Shown here piece by piece: positions 1 to 10,136 of a stretch of 64,000 nucleotides of DNA. The notes under the pieces are model-generated. The model worked only from the letters and a program-made list of their open reading frames with translations, had not been told where the DNA came from and ran no database searches. Source of the stretch: Lachnospiraceae bacterium (GTDB taxonomy: Bacteria > Bacillota > Clostridia > Lachnospirales > Lachnospiraceae); assembly GCA_017396555.1 (NCBI GenBank), contig JAFQLS010000052.1, positions 17,782 through 81,781 on the forward strand. The letters are read 5' to 3'. Every line of letters begins with the position of its first letter. The stretch's first letter is position 1. Made by a program: the position numbers and the translations under genes.

Positions 1-1
1 G

Positions 2-3000
2 GAAATTATCGAAGATTATAAATGCTTTGATAGAAATGTCCTATACTATCCTGCAAAAGATTTTATTTTTTTTCAGGCAGACATTCATGGAAGGCTTCTG
101 GTGGAGCAAAGGCAAAAAGTAATAAAGAGTATAATTGAAGAAAAAGGTATAACCGTAGTAACTACAATTGATGGTTTGATGGATATGGTTATGCCTGTTT
201 CCTATATAAAAAATAATATCATTGAGTTTAAGGTTGGAGATATTATTGATATAAATAAAATAGTTAATAGGCTTGTGTTACTTGGTTATGAAAGATGTTC
301 TCAGGTTGAGGGAACGGGACAATTTGCCATAAGAGGAAGTATTATTGATATTTATCCGCTGACAGATGAAGTGCCTGTAAGAATTGATTTATGGGATGAT
401 GAAATAGATTCTATTAAATTATTTGATGTTGAAAGCCAGCGTTCAATAGAAAATCTTAAGGATATAATTATTTATCCTGCGGCTGAATATTTGCTATCAA
501 AGGACGAATTGGATGCCGGAGTGAATAGAATAAAAGAAGACGCGGGAGAACATTATGAAAAGCTTCGTAAGCAAATGAAAACAGCAGAAGCTCACAGATT
601 AATGAAGAATATTGAAGAGTTCGAAGAACAGGTTGGTATTTTTGGAGCAAATGGCGGAATTGACAGTTATATAAATTATTTTTGTGAAAATACATTGTCA
701 TTTATAGAGTACTTTGACAAAGAAGATACGTTATTTGTTGTGGACGAACCAAATAGAATTTCTGAAAGGTGTAAGGCTATTGAATTACAGCTTAAGGAAA
801 GTATGATTAATAGAATTGAGAAGGGGTATATTTTGCCTAAGCAGGCAGAGGTATATATGCCGTCAGCGCAGATATTTGCTGCCCTTGCTCTTAGAAAAAC
901 ACTGCTGTTAACAATGCTTGAGCAGAAGGTTGCAGATTTTAATCCGTCTGAAAAATTTACGATACAACAGAAGAACATACTTTCATATAATAATAGCTTT
1001 GAACTATTGATTAAGGATTTGGAGGCTTATAAAAAGAAGGGATATAAGGTGATAATTCTTGCGGGTTCTTCAAGCAGAGGCAAGAGAATGTCTGAGGATA
1101 TAAGAAACCTTGGAATAGAAAGCTATTATTCAAATGATTTAGACAGGGAATTAAGCAGTGGAGAAATAATGCTTACATCAGGAAGTGTTCATAAAGGTTT
1201 TGAATATCCTAATTTAAAATTTGCCGTAATAACACAAAATGATATCTTTGGTGTATCAAAAAACAAGAAGAAGAAAAAGAGGAAATTTTCGGGAAGCAAT
1301 ATACAAAGTTTTGCGGATTTGAATATTGGCGATTATGTCGTGCACGAAAATCATGGTCTTGGAGTTTACAGAGGTATCGAAAAGATAGAAGTAGACAAGG
1401 TAGAAAGAGATTATATTAAAATAGAATATGCAGGGAATAGTAATTTGTATATATTGGCTACCCAATTGGATTTGATTCAGAAATATGCGGGTTCAGACGC
1501 AAAAAAACCTAAGCTTAATAAGCTTGGTACTAAAGAGTGGACAAATACAAAGACGAGGGTGAGACGTGCTGTTAAGGATATGGCAGAGGAACTTGTTAAG
1601 CTATATGCAGTGCGTCAGGCAAAAAAAGGTTTTCAGTTTGAAAAGGATACTGTGTGGCAGACAGAATTCGAGGAAGAATTTCCGTATCAGGAGACAGATG
1701 ATCAGCTGGCAGCGATTGAAGAAACTAAGCGTGATATGGAAAGTACAAAGATAATGGACAGATTAATTTGTGGTGATGTTGGGTTTGGAAAAACTGAAAT
1801 TGCCATAAGAGCAGCATTTAAGGCAGTGCAGTCTGGAAAACAGGTCGCTTATCTTGTTCCTACTACAATTCTTGCAGGTCAGCATTATAGTACATTTGCA
1901 GAGAGAATGAAGGATTATCCGGTGAGGGTGGATATGCTCTCAAGGTTTAAGACTGCGACAGAACAAAAGGATACCATAGCAGGACTCAAATCGGGTGAAG
2001 TAGATATTGTTATTGGGACACATAGAATATTATCAAAAGATGTGGAATTTAAGAATCTGGGTCTTCTAATTGTTGATGAGGAGCAGAGGTTTGGAGTTGG
2101 TCATAAGGAGAAGATAAAACAGCTTAAAACAGATATAGATGTGTTGACGTTAACCGCAACGCCTATACCAAGAACACTTCATATGAGCCTTGTTGGCATC
2201 AGAGATATGAGTGTGTTAGAGGAAGCTCCGGTAGATAGACAACCGATACAGACTTATGTAATGGAATATGATGATGAAATGGTAAGAGAAGCTGTATCAA
2301 GAGAGATGTCAAGAGGTGGTCAGGTTTATTATGTATATAACAGAGTAAATGATATAGAAGAGGTAGCATTACGCGTGGCAAGTATTGTCCCAAATGCAAC
2401 TGTTGCTTATGCGCACGGACAGATGAGTGCGAGAAAAGTTGAGCAGATAATGTATGATTTCATCAGAGGAGATATAGATGTATTAGTTGCCACTACGATA
2501 ATAGAAACAGGTCTTGATATCTCAAATGTAAATACAATGATTATACATGATGCTGATAACCTGGGATTATCACAGCTATACCAGCTACGAGGAAGAGTTG
2601 GACGTTCCAATAGAACAGCATATGCATTTTTAATGTATAAAAGAGATAAACTTCTCAAAGAAATAGCAGAAAAGAGGCTTCATGCGATTAGGGAATTTAC
2701 TGAACTGGGTTCCGGATTTAAGATTGCAATGAAGGATTTGGAAATTAGAGGTGCAGGAAATATTTTAGGTGCAGAGCAGCATGGACATATGGAAGCTATT
2801 GGATATGATTTATACTGCAAGATGCTTAATGAAGCTGTTATGTTTATGAAAGGTGAGATAGAGGAAGCTAAAGATTATGAAACCTCTGTTGAGATTGATG
2901 TAGATGCATATATACCTGCATCATATATTAAAAATGAATACCAGAAGCTTGGTATTTATAAGAAAATTTCGTGTATATCTAATGAAGAGGAATTTATGGA

Positions 3001-3349
3001 TATGCAGGATGAATTGACAGATAGATTTGGAGACATACCAAGGACAGTTGATAATCTTATGAATATAGCCTTGATTAAGGCAATGGCGCACAAATTGTAT
3101 ATAACAGATATTAAAGGAGGGAAGAAAGGATTTAAGCTTGTTATGTATCCGCAAGCGAAGATTAATACGGAGAAAATACCGGAGTTAATCAATAAATATA
3201 ATAGAGCGTTAAAGTTCACAATGGATGCGAAGCCGTATTTTGAATATACAACATCCGCGGTAATGAAAGATATACATGATATAAAAAAAGAGTTGATATC
3301 TTTGTTATCCGATATGCAATGTCTTTTGGAAACAGATGGAACCTTTTAA
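2..3349 (+). CDS. mfd: Transcription-repair coupling factor Mfd (5' end outside window)
   Basis: Mfd is an ATP-driven DNA translocase that removes RNA polymerase stalled at lesions and recruits UvrA. The frame is open from base 2, so the GTG at 101 is internal; about 1115 residues are visible against roughly 1150-1180 for the family, so only the first tens of residues are missing. In order one sees the UvrB-like N-terminal part, a CarD/RID polymerase-binding domain (about 1320-1500, with YVVHENHGLGVYRG), the helicase Walker A (GDVGFGKTE, about 1770), the DEEQ box (about 2075), helicase motifs through 2650, and the C-terminal TRCF domain (about 2890-3250). In B. subtilis mfd lies next to spoVT; here about 33 kb of other genes separate them. 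Confidence 0.97.
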   Translation, partial: EIIEDYKCFDRNVLYYPAKDFIFFQADIHGRLLVEQRQKVIKSIIEEKGITVVTTIDGLMDMVMPVSYIKNNIIEFKVGDIIDINKIVNRLVLLGYERCSQVEGTGQFAIRGSIIDIYPLTDEVPVRIDLWDDEIDSIKLFDVESQRSIENLKDIIIYPAAEYLLSKDELDAGVNRIKEDAGEHYEKLRKQMKTAEAHRLMKNIEEFEEQVGIFGANGGIDSYINYFCENTLSFIEYFDKEDTLFVVDEPNRISERCKAIELQLKESMINRIEKGYILPKQAEVYMPSAQIFAALALRKTLLLTMLEQKVADFNPSEKFTIQQKNILSYNNSFELLIKDLEAYKKKGYKVIILAGSSSRGKRMSEDIRNLGIESYYSNDLDRELSSGEIMLTSGSVHKGFEYPNLKFAVITQNDIFGVSKNKKKKKRKFSGSNIQSFADLNIGDYVVHENHGLGVYRGIEKIEVDKVERDYIKIEYAGNSNLYILATQLDLIQKYAGSDAKKPKLNKLGTKEWTNTKTRVRRAVKDMAEELVKLYAVRQAKKGFQFEKDTVWQTEFEEEFPYQETDDQLAAIEETKRDMESTKIMDRLICGDVGFGKTEIAIRAAFKAVQSGKQVAYLVPTTILAGQHYSTFAERMKDYPVRVDMLSRFKTATEQKDTIAGLKSGEVDIVIGTHRILSKDVEFKNLGLLIVDEEQRFGVGHKEKIKQLKTDIDVLTLTATPIPRTLHMSLVGIRDMSVLEEAPVDRQPIQTYVMEYDDEMVREAVSREMSRGGQVYYVYNRVNDIEEVALRVASIVPNATVAYAHGQMSARKVEQIMYDFIRGDIDVLVATTIIETGLDISNVNTMIIHDADNLGLSQLYQLRGRVGRSNRTAYAFLMYKRDKLLKEIAEKRLHAIREFTELGSGFKIAMKDLEIRGAGNILGAEQHGHMEAIGYDLYCKMLNEAVMFMKGEIEEAKDYETSVEIDVDAYIPASYIKNEYQKLGIYKKISCISNEEEFMDMQDELTDRFGDIPRTVDNLMNIALIKAMAHKLYITDIKGGKKGFKLVMYPQAKINTEKIPELINKYNRALKFTMDAKPYFEYTTSAVMKDIHDIKKELISLLSDMQCLLETDGTF

Positions 3350-3398
3350 TGAACTTATGCATCTATATTATATACTGAAAGAAAAGGAGCGTGATGTT

Positions 3399-4319
3399 AT
3401 GAAAATAACACTAAAAAGAACATTGGCAATGGGGTTGATGGCAATTATGTTTGCATTAACCTTCTTTCCGGCAAATGTAGCATTTGCTGCACCAAAGAAA
3501 ATGTCATTAGAGGATTTTTACTATTACCTTCCGGATGGTTCGGACTGGAGCTTTATGGAGGTCGAGGATGAAGGTCCGAGAATGGAACTTTTAGGCGAAG
3601 ACTGTAAAACAAAAAGAGGAATTAAAGTAGGTGATAAGGCATCTAAGGTAACAAGCAAATATGGAAAAACTACTAAGAAGAAAGTTAGTAACAAGGATAG
3701 CTTTACAAAGTTTATGAGTTATTACAGTGAATATTATGAAAAAGACACATCTAAGTGGAAATATTACCTTGAATACACCTATAAGAAGGGAACAAAGAAC
3801 AGCCGTACACTTCGTTTTTATTTAAATGCAAAGAATAAGGTTGTAGATGTGTTATACATCCATCGTATCAATTATTTTAAATTAAATAAAAAGAGTATTG
3901 ATATTGATTTAAAATTTGTAGCTCCAAAGGGTAAGAAGATAACTACTAAGAAAATTGGTGGCAAGAAGGTTCAGATTTTACCAAATGGAACAAAAATCAA
4001 GTATAATAATAAGAAGGTTCCAAAGGATTCATGGGGCTATAATTATGGTTTGATGTTTGACATTAAGCAGATAAATAACAAAGGTAAGGAGATTGGAAAA
4101 TTAGATTATCCGATAACAATTGGCTTTATCAAAAATAATAGTGTATTCGATGAATTACTTGAAAGAGAGATGAATTCTGTATCTGCAAAGGATGGAGCTT
4201 ATAAAGGCGATTTGGATATGAATAAGCTTGGAAAATATAAATATTTCAAGATGACAATTTATGATAATGATTGGGAAGATGGTTTTGATAAACCAGTAAC
4301 AAGATATTTTAAATACTAG
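3399..4319 (+). CDS. Secreted lysine-rich protein of unknown function
   Basis: A 306-residue protein with a clear Sec signal peptide: MKITLKRT, a hydrophobic core, and a likely cut at AFA|AP near residue 31. An in-frame ATG at 3336 exists inside the end of mfd, but the ATG at 3399 follows a good ribosome binding site (AAAAGGAG) and starts the signal peptide, so it is preferred. The mature part is rich in lysine and tyrosine, has no cysteine pairs or anchor motif, and I recognise no domain. A weak hairpin follows it. It is probably an extracellular or wall-associated protein; function unknown. Confidence 0.8.
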   Translation: MKITLKRTLAMGLMAIMFALTFFPANVAFAAPKKMSLEDFYYYLPDGSDWSFMEVEDEGPRMELLGEDCKTKRGIKVGDKASKVTSKYGKTTKKKVSNKDSFTKFMSYYSEYYEKDTSKWKYYLEYTYKKGTKNSRTLRFYLNAKNKVVDVLYIHRINYFKLNKKSIDIDLKFVAPKGKKITTKKIGGKKVQILPNGTKIKYNNKKVPKDSWGYNYGLMFDIKQINNKGKEIGKLDYPITIGFIKNNSVFDELLEREMNSVSAKDGAYKGDLDMNKLGKYKYFKMTIYDNDWEDGFDKPVTRYFKY

Positions 4320-4325
4320 AAAAAA

Positions 4326-4360
4326 GAGTGCATTTTCGATAGTGGAGATGCACTCTTTAT
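4326..4360 (+). terminator. Weak hairpin terminator after the secreted lysine-rich protein
   Basis: GAGTGCAT (4326-4333) pairs with ATGCACTC (4348-4355) around a 14-nt loop, followed by a short interrupted T run. It lies between two convergently unrelated but same-strand genes and probably only attenuates transcription. Confidence 0.5.
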
Positions 4361-4393
4361 AGTAGAATGTAATACGAGAGGACGAACCAAGGT

Positions 4394-7360
4394 ATGATAA
4401 AAAAACGGCTTATATCAGGAATAATGGTGATAGCTATGCTAGGAACTGTATTATGTACGAATGATGATACGGTAAAGGCTGACGAGATAACAATAAGCAA
4501 TCCAAGAATAGAAAAGACAAGCGTGTATGATGGATATATGGATGTGGAATGGGATTGCTTGTGGTTTGGTAGTTACCCTCAGACAGAGATTACAAGTGAT
4601 GATGGAGAAATATATGAGCTACTAATTAGCTCGCCGGAGAATGAATGGGAAAACAATGATATTGTCATCAATGGAAATCAATACCGTAGAATGAATGGAC
4701 ATCAGGCATTATTTGCATATACGGAGAAGAAAACAGGTTATTATAAGTGGGATGATATTGATGAATATCATTATTTTAAGTATGAGCCTATTAAGTGGAG
4801 AGTGCTTGAGGTTGAAGGTGACAGGGCATTTCTTATGGCCGACGGAGCACTTGATACAAGGATGTACTCTGCAAGAGAAGAGGGGCTAGTCTGGGCTAAT
4901 AGTGACATTAGAAGCTGGCTTAATGGATATTCAGCTGAATTTAATAGAGAGGGAGCTGACTATACAGAGGATAATTTTATAGATAAGGCATTTACGAAGA
5001 AGGAACAGTCAGCTATTTTATTATCAGAGGTTGTAAATAATGATAACATTGAATATGGAACGGAAGCAGGAGAGGATACAGAGGATAAGATTTATCTTCT
5101 ATCAGAGGAAGAATTGCTAAATGAAAGTTATGGATTTGTTCCAGATGAAGATAATAACGATTATGCAAGACGTTTATGGGATGATCTGATGAGTGATTAC
5201 GTCATCCAGAAGGGTGCGTCTTATTCAACGAGAACTACCGGCTGGACAGAAGAAATGCAAATGCATGCAGCTATGTGGTGGACTCGTACACCGGGAATTA
5301 GTTCTGATACAGTTAGAATCGTGTATGAATGGGGGATTTTAAAAAGAGATTCTCTTCCAACTTTTATAGGAATAAGTATAAGACCTTGTATACAGTTGGA
5401 TTTATCGAAGACATCATTATATGCTTATGCAGGAACCATAACTAAAGATATGGAGATAAATGAAGTAGAAGAGCCGGGATTGTATGAAATGGTAACTTTA
5501 ACATTGAACGAAATACCGGTTGCTTCAGATATTACATATGGTCAGACGCTTGCTGATTCCGAACTGACAGGGGGAAAGGTAATATCAGGTGGCGAAGAAG
5601 TTGAAGGCGAATGGAAATTTATAGAAACATCTATTGCTCCAACAGTGAATGACAGTAATGAAACCGAATATGGGATAAGATTTTATCCGAAGGATTTTAA
5701 GCAGTATAAGAAAATAGATACGACTGTTACTATAAATGTTAAAAAGTCAGAAATTACTCCATACTATCCAAATTTAGGAGAGTCCTTTGCAGAGATAGTT
5801 ACGAATTATATAGATGGCAAGACGGTGTCTGATGTGATGCTTGCAGATTATCCGGGATGGCAATGGGCTGATGAGTGCAAAGATATGGAGCTGGTGCTTG
5901 ACGAATTTGTAGAGGCAACCGTGGAATATGTGGGTGAGGATAAGGATAATTACAGTAATATAACGGCTACCATAAAGGTTAAAATGAATGAATGTGATCA
6001 TAAATATACATGTACAGAGGTTAGTGAGCCTACTTGTCAGTTGCCGGGGGTTATGGTGTATAGTTGTAATTATTGTGATACCAGTTATAGAGTTAATAAT
6101 CCAAGAAAACCTCGTCTTGAGTGTGATTATCAATATAACGAGGAGGAGTCACAGCCTCTTACCTGTACTACACGAGGGGTAACGGTATATACATGCACTA
6201 TGTGTAAGAAGTCGTACAGTGAGGTTGTCAGATATACAGGTCACGAGTTTGGGTGTGCAGAGTATAAGGAACCAACCTGTGTAGAAGAGGGTTATAATAA
6301 TTATCCATGTAAAAAATGTGACTTTGTTATTGAAAATATATTGCCGACGCTTAGTCATAATTATAATATTGATGCATATTCAGCACCTACCTGTACGACA
6401 GAAGGAAGTGTTACAAAGACGTGTGATTTTTGTAATGAAACAGTTACGGAAACACTTGATGCAAGTGGGCATAAGTTTAGCATTGTAAGGGTTGAAGCAA
6501 CCTGTACTACAGATGGAAGTGAGGTGCGAACCTGTACACGAGGCAATTGTAATCATACAGAGACAGATATTTTGAAAGCATTCGGTCATAACATTCAGGC
6601 ATCATGGGTTGAAAAGCAGGCTACCTGTGAAACGGATGGTGTAGAGATTGATTACTGTACAACTTGTAAGAAAAATTTGCAAAGAACCATACATAAGAAG
6701 GGGCATAACTATAAAGAGATATTTTCGCATGCTTCATTTGGTGAAGACGGATATATTATTAAGAAATGTTCTAATAATTGTGGTTCTAATAAAATTACTA
6801 ATATTGACAGAATTATAAGTGTCGAGTTATCAGCAACAAGCTATACTTATGATGGGAAAGTGAAGACACCAAATGTTATAGTTAAAGATAGCAAGGGCAG
6901 GGTGTTGATTAAGAATACGGATTATACTGTAGTGTACCCGTCAGGAAGAAAGAATAAGGGTAAATATAAGGTTTTAGTTAAGTTTAAAGGGAATTATACC
7001 GGTGAGGTAAGCAGGGAATTTGAGATTAAGGCTATGCCTAAACCACAAAAGCCAAAATCTACATTAATAACTAAGCTAACAGCAAAGAAAAAGGGATTTG
7101 TGGTCAAATGGAGAAAAATCACAAAGGATAATACCGGATATCAGTTACAGTATTCAACATCGCGCTCATTTAGTAAAAAGACAACTAAGACGATTACAAT
7201 AGGTAAGACAAAGACAGTATCTAAGACGGTGTCTAAATTGAAGGCTAAGAAGAATTATTATGTAAGAGTTCGTTGTTATTATAAGGTTAAATATAATAAT
7301 AAAGTAAGGACATTGTATTCTAGCTGGACACAAACTAAAAAGGTAAAGACAAAGAAATAA
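4394..7360 (+). CDS. Large secreted protein: DUF6273-like domain, Cys-rich tandem repeats, C-terminal FN3-like module
   Basis: A 988-residue secreted protein. It has an N-terminal signal peptide (MIKKRL, hydrophobic core, likely cut near VKA|DE, about residue 30). Residues about 50-335 resemble DUF6273 (WFGSYPQTE; PIKWRVLEVEGDRAFLMAD; IRSWLNG). Residues about 340-530 look like beta-sandwich linker modules. From residue 534 to about 805 there are seven degenerate repeats of about 39 residues with the pattern H-x(n)-PTC-TT-G-x(4)-YTC-x2-C, then a YDGKVKTP module and a fibronectin-III-like end rich in lysine. There is no LPXTG or lipobox. The start has a modest ribosome binding site (GAGGA). Such modular proteins are common on the surface of gut Lachnospiraceae; the molecular role is not known. 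Confidence 0.8.
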   Translation: MIKKRLISGIMVIAMLGTVLCTNDDTVKADEITISNPRIEKTSVYDGYMDVEWDCLWFGSYPQTEITSDDGEIYELLISSPENEWENNDIVINGNQYRRMNGHQALFAYTEKKTGYYKWDDIDEYHYFKYEPIKWRVLEVEGDRAFLMADGALDTRMYSAREEGLVWANSDIRSWLNGYSAEFNREGADYTEDNFIDKAFTKKEQSAILLSEVVNNDNIEYGTEAGEDTEDKIYLLSEEELLNESYGFVPDEDNNDYARRLWDDLMSDYVIQKGASYSTRTTGWTEEMQMHAAMWWTRTPGISSDTVRIVYEWGILKRDSLPTFIGISIRPCIQLDLSKTSLYAYAGTITKDMEINEVEEPGLYEMVTLTLNEIPVASDITYGQTLADSELTGGKVISGGEEVEGEWKFIETSIAPTVNDSNETEYGIRFYPKDFKQYKKIDTTVTINVKKSEITPYYPNLGESFAEIVTNYIDGKTVSDVMLADYPGWQWADECKDMELVLDEFVEATVEYVGEDKDNYSNITATIKVKMNECDHKYTCTEVSEPTCQLPGVMVYSCNYCDTSYRVNNPRKPRLECDYQYNEEESQPLTCTTRGVTVYTCTMCKKSYSEVVRYTGHEFGCAEYKEPTCVEEGYNNYPCKKCDFVIENILPTLSHNYNIDAYSAPTCTTEGSVTKTCDFCNETVTETLDASGHKFSIVRVEATCTTDGSEVRTCTRGNCNHTETDILKAFGHNIQASWVEKQATCETDGVEIDYCTTCKKNLQRTIHKKGHNYKEIFSHASFGEDGYIIKKCSNNCGSNKITNIDRIISVELSATSYTYDGKVKTPNVIVKDSKGRVLIKNTDYTVVYPSGRKNKGKYKVLVKFKGNYTGEVSREFEIKAMPKPQKPKSTLITKLTAKKKGFVVKWRKITKDNTGYQLQYSTSRSFSKKTTKTITIGKTKTVSKTVSKLKAKKNYYVRVRCYYKVKYNNKVRTLYSSWTQTKKVKTKK

Positions 7361-7370
7361 AGGCATTACA

Positions 7371-7403
7371 AAACGCTGTAGGCATTAATTGCTTACAGCG
7401 TTT
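7371..7403. terminator. Bidirectional terminator between converging genes
   Basis: AAACGCTGTA (7371-7380) is perfectly complementary to TACAGCGTTT (7394-7403), with A-rich and T-rich flanks. It sits between the plus-strand secreted protein and the minus-strand LCP gene and can serve both. Confidence 0.75.
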
Positions 7404-7415
7404 ACTATATATACT

Positions 7416-8684
7416 CTATTCTGTTGCCTCAGACGAAGCTTCTGTTTCAGGTTCTTCATATATGATACCTGTTTCGTTGCTGATTGCCTCACTTATTGAC
7501 TTAAGTGTTGATGTAGGTTTGTACTTATCATCGCCATATAAAAACTTATGAAGTTCCATAGCTGTGTGCTCTAAATCCTTTGGAATCAAGGAGCCGTAAT
7601 AAGATTGTCCTTCTCCTGTAGTTCCGTAGAAATCTCTTGAAGGAAATCCAGAGCTTTCAGTTAGGTTGGCTTCAACTGCTATTGGAATTAAATCAAGAAC
7701 CTCATCCCATGGAAGGCTTGTCTCAATAATTTTTTCGCCGGAAGCCGTACTATTTTCAAGTACTGTATTGGCTATATCTACAAGTTGTGTAGCACCTGCC
7801 GATTTTGCTTTATTTAATAATTGATTGAGGACAAAACGTTGTCTTGCTGTACGTCCAAAATCATCATGGTAAGCATTTCCCTGTTCATCATAGAATGTTG
7901 TATATCTTATTCTGCAGTATGCTGTTGCCTGAAGTCCGTCTAAATGAACTAATCCGTGAGTTGTAATATTTGGTGAATCCATACCGGTAACAAGTCTTGT
8001 TTCTGTAAGATAGTTATTAATCCAGGTAGCTTCATCAGCAGTAATATTAACATCAATACCTCCAAGGGAATCGACTATAGTAGCAATACCGTTGAAGTTT
8101 ACAACTGCGTAATCTGTTATGTCTAAGTCAAAGTTCATATTTAGCATATCAATTGCATTTTTAGGACCTCCTGCACGATATGCAAAGTTTGATTTTCTAT
8201 ATTCGATTTCTGTATCACCTTCTAATAAAGGCATCTGAAGAAGCGTGTCTCTGTATACAGAAGCCATTCTTATTTCAGAAGTCTCGTGGTTAATACTAAC
8301 AATAATCATAACGTCGCTATTGGCAGACTCAAATGTATTAGTTCTAAGGTCTGTTTGCTCGGTACCGGCATCAATACCAAAAAGAACTATGTTTGTATAG
8401 CCTTTTTTCTTTTTTACGCCATCGTTGATATTAACCTTATCTCTGTCAAAGTCTTTGTTCAAAATATTGTTTACATAGTCTTCCTGACCAATACAGCTTA
8501 CTATCGAACGTCCAAAGCTACAGTTCATAAATGCCTTTAAGAACTTAACCTTGGAATTGGGAATAATCATAAATGCTGCAATCGTAAGTAATATAACAGC
8601 GACTAATATTTCGACTACAAATATGGTAATCTTAGTTTTCTTTTTAAACTGTTTTACATTTTTCATTTTTCTCTTTTTTTTCAT
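7416..8684 (-). CDS. LytR-CpsA-Psr (LCP) family cell-wall polymer transferase
   Basis: A 422-residue type II membrane protein. It has a basic cytoplasmic N-terminus (KKKRKMKNVKQFKKK), one transmembrane helix (about residues 19-42) and an extracellular LCP domain (about 95-300) with NIVLFGID, SDVMIIVSIN, the conserved arginine in SVYRDTLLQM, VVNFNGIATIVDSLGGIDV and YCRIRYT...R.QRFVLNQL. LCP enzymes attach anionic polymers such as teichoic acids or capsule from undecaprenyl-linked donors to peptidoglycan. The C-terminal tail is acidic and Glu/Thr-rich. An AAGGATG ribosome binding site precedes the ATG. It stands alone, so its polymer cannot be inferred from neighbours. Confidence 0.92.
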   Translation of the reverse strand: MKKKRKMKNVKQFKKKTKITIFVVEILVAVILLTIAAFMIIPNSKVKFLKAFMNCSFGRSIVSCIGQEDYVNNILNKDFDRDKVNINDGVKKKKGYTNIVLFGIDAGTEQTDLRTNTFESANSDVMIIVSINHETSEIRMASVYRDTLLQMPLLEGDTEIEYRKSNFAYRAGGPKNAIDMLNMNFDLDITDYAVVNFNGIATIVDSLGGIDVNITADEATWINNYLTETRLVTGMDSPNITTHGLVHLDGLQATAYCRIRYTTFYDEQGNAYHDDFGRTARQRFVLNQLLNKAKSAGATQLVDIANTVLENSTASGEKIIETSLPWDEVLDLIPIAVEANLTESSGFPSRDFYGTTGEGQSYYGSLIPKDLEHTAMELHKFLYGDDKYKPTSTLKSISEAISNETGIIYEEPETEASSEATE

Positions 8685-8927
8685 GGAAACACATCCTTTA
8701 TATATGTTAATACAACTATTTTCTGTAACTCATTGAGTAATGATACTACTTTTTGATGCAATTTTCAATACGAATTTTGTAAATGATGATTTAGTGAGAG
8801 GTTGATGTTGTATTTTGGATGAGACTTATACTAGGATGGGAAAGATATTTATATATATCAATATTCATCTTGCGGTTGATAAGGAGCTTGAGATATAATG
8901 TAATCGTAAAGGCAAGAAAGGAATTGT

Positions 8928-9851
8928 ATGCGAATGAACAGGAATAAAAAAGTAACAATGCGTGATGTAGCAAAAGAGGTTGGAGTATCTTTGGCTACGG
9001 TATCATATGTTCTTAACCATTCTGAAAAAGAGAAGATTAGTCATGAAATGAGATTAAAGGTAATGGAGACTGCCAAACGAATGAATTATGTTCCGAATCA
9101 GTCTGCCAGAGCATTGGCTGGTAAAAAAAGCAGCCTGATAGGAATAATAGTTAATATTGACGAAGGTAGTACAAGCTCTAAGAAGGGAAGATATTATGAT
9201 TTGGTTGCCGAGTTGCAGAGACAATTTCATCTTATGAATTATGATACAGTAGTGTCGTTTATGAGTAAAATGGATGATGTGGATATAATTTCTAAGAGAA
9301 GTATGGATGCAGCTTTTATAATTGATATTGATGAAAAAAATCTCAACGCTTCTACTAGAAATTACTATGTTCCGGTAATTTTTCTTGATTGTGATTTTGA
9401 AGAGAATCTATTTTATAAGATATTGCCTGATTATGATGGAATGTTTAGTGAAGCGAAGAAAGTACTTGGGACAGATAAAATGTTTTTGGTATGTGAAGAG
9501 GTGAAAAATAAGTCAGTAAGAGAAATCTATGAAAAACATTTTGCCTTGGAAGACATATTTGTAAATGGTGGGAGAGATAGTTTAAGCAGTTTTCTGGAAA
9601 GGAACAAGGGGCGTAAGGGTGTTATAATTGGTGACCTGTTGGGACTTCAGGTGGAAAGATATTTGGAGAATGACAGGTTTATTGTAATAAGTCATAGTGG
9701 TGACAATATGTTACTTGAGGGGACTAAGAGGTTTGTGGTAAAAAATGAAGAAATTGCCAGGTGCGCGGCAGGAGTATTAAAAAAATTACTTACACTTGAA
9801 TATGATGAAGCGAAAGAGAATAGAATATATCTTCCATTTACAATTGAATAG
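8928..9851 (+). CDS. LacI-family transcriptional regulator, probable maltodextrin repressor
   Basis: A 307-residue regulator. The N-terminal LacI helix-turn-helix is complete (VTMRDVAKEVGVSLATVSYV, residues about 8-27) with the hinge region LNHSEKEKISHE...YVPNQSARALAGKKS. The effector-binding part (SLIGIIVNIDEG onward) is present but somewhat shorter than the usual 330-340 residues, with divergent middle lobes. The ATG at 8928 follows AAGAAAGGAAT. It lies immediately upstream of, and on the same strand as, a maltodextrin uptake operon, from which it is separated by a terminator and a promoter, so it most likely represses that operon and responds to a maltooligosaccharide. The ligand assignment is inference from context. 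Confidence 0.88.
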   Translation: MRMNRNKKVTMRDVAKEVGVSLATVSYVLNHSEKEKISHEMRLKVMETAKRMNYVPNQSARALAGKKSSLIGIIVNIDEGSTSSKKGRYYDLVAELQRQFHLMNYDTVVSFMSKMDDVDIISKRSMDAAFIIDIDEKNLNASTRNYYVPVIFLDCDFEENLFYKILPDYDGMFSEAKKVLGTDKMFLVCEEVKNKSVREIYEKHFALEDIFVNGGRDSLSSFLERNKGRKGVIIGDLLGLQVERYLENDRFIVISHSGDNMLLEGTKRFVVKNEEIARCAAGVLKKLLTLEYDEAKENRIYLPFTIE

Positions 9852-9866
9852 AACAATATTTTAGTG

Positions 9867-9900
9867 CAGCTTATAGAATCTATCTATAAGCTGTATTTTT
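9867..9900 (+). terminator. Rho-independent terminator after the lacI-type gene
   Basis: CAGCTTATAGA (9867-9877) pairs perfectly with TCTATAAGCTG (9883-9893), followed by TATTTTTG. It separates the regulator from the transporter operon. Confidence 0.8.
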
Positions 9901-10065
9901 GTTCAACTTTGTTTAATTACTTAACAAAATTAAGAAAACGTCTATAACAGAGGAAATACAGTGGTTGAAAAATAAACACTTAACTTAACAGAAAAAATTT
10001 AAGTAAAATTTGTACAAAATAGATAAAAAAACTAAAAAAACATCCACGATTTTATGCAAATTTAC

Positions 10066-10094
10066 TTGACATGGATATGCGAAAGGCGTATATT
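10066..10094 (+). promoter_or_regulatory. Promoter of the maltodextrin operon with imperfect operator-like dyad
   Basis: TTGACA (10066-10071), a 17-nt spacer and TATATT (10089-10094) make a near-consensus housekeeping promoter about 40 nt before malF. The spacer and -10 contain the imperfect dyad ATATGCG/CGTATAT (10075-10093), a plausible site for the adjacent LacI-type protein. The 285-nt gap 9852-10136 otherwise holds the upstream terminator and AT-rich sequence. Confidence 0.7.
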
Positions 10095-10136
10095 TAAATT
10101 AACTTAAACGCATAAGTAGAATTTGGAGGTGTCGTA

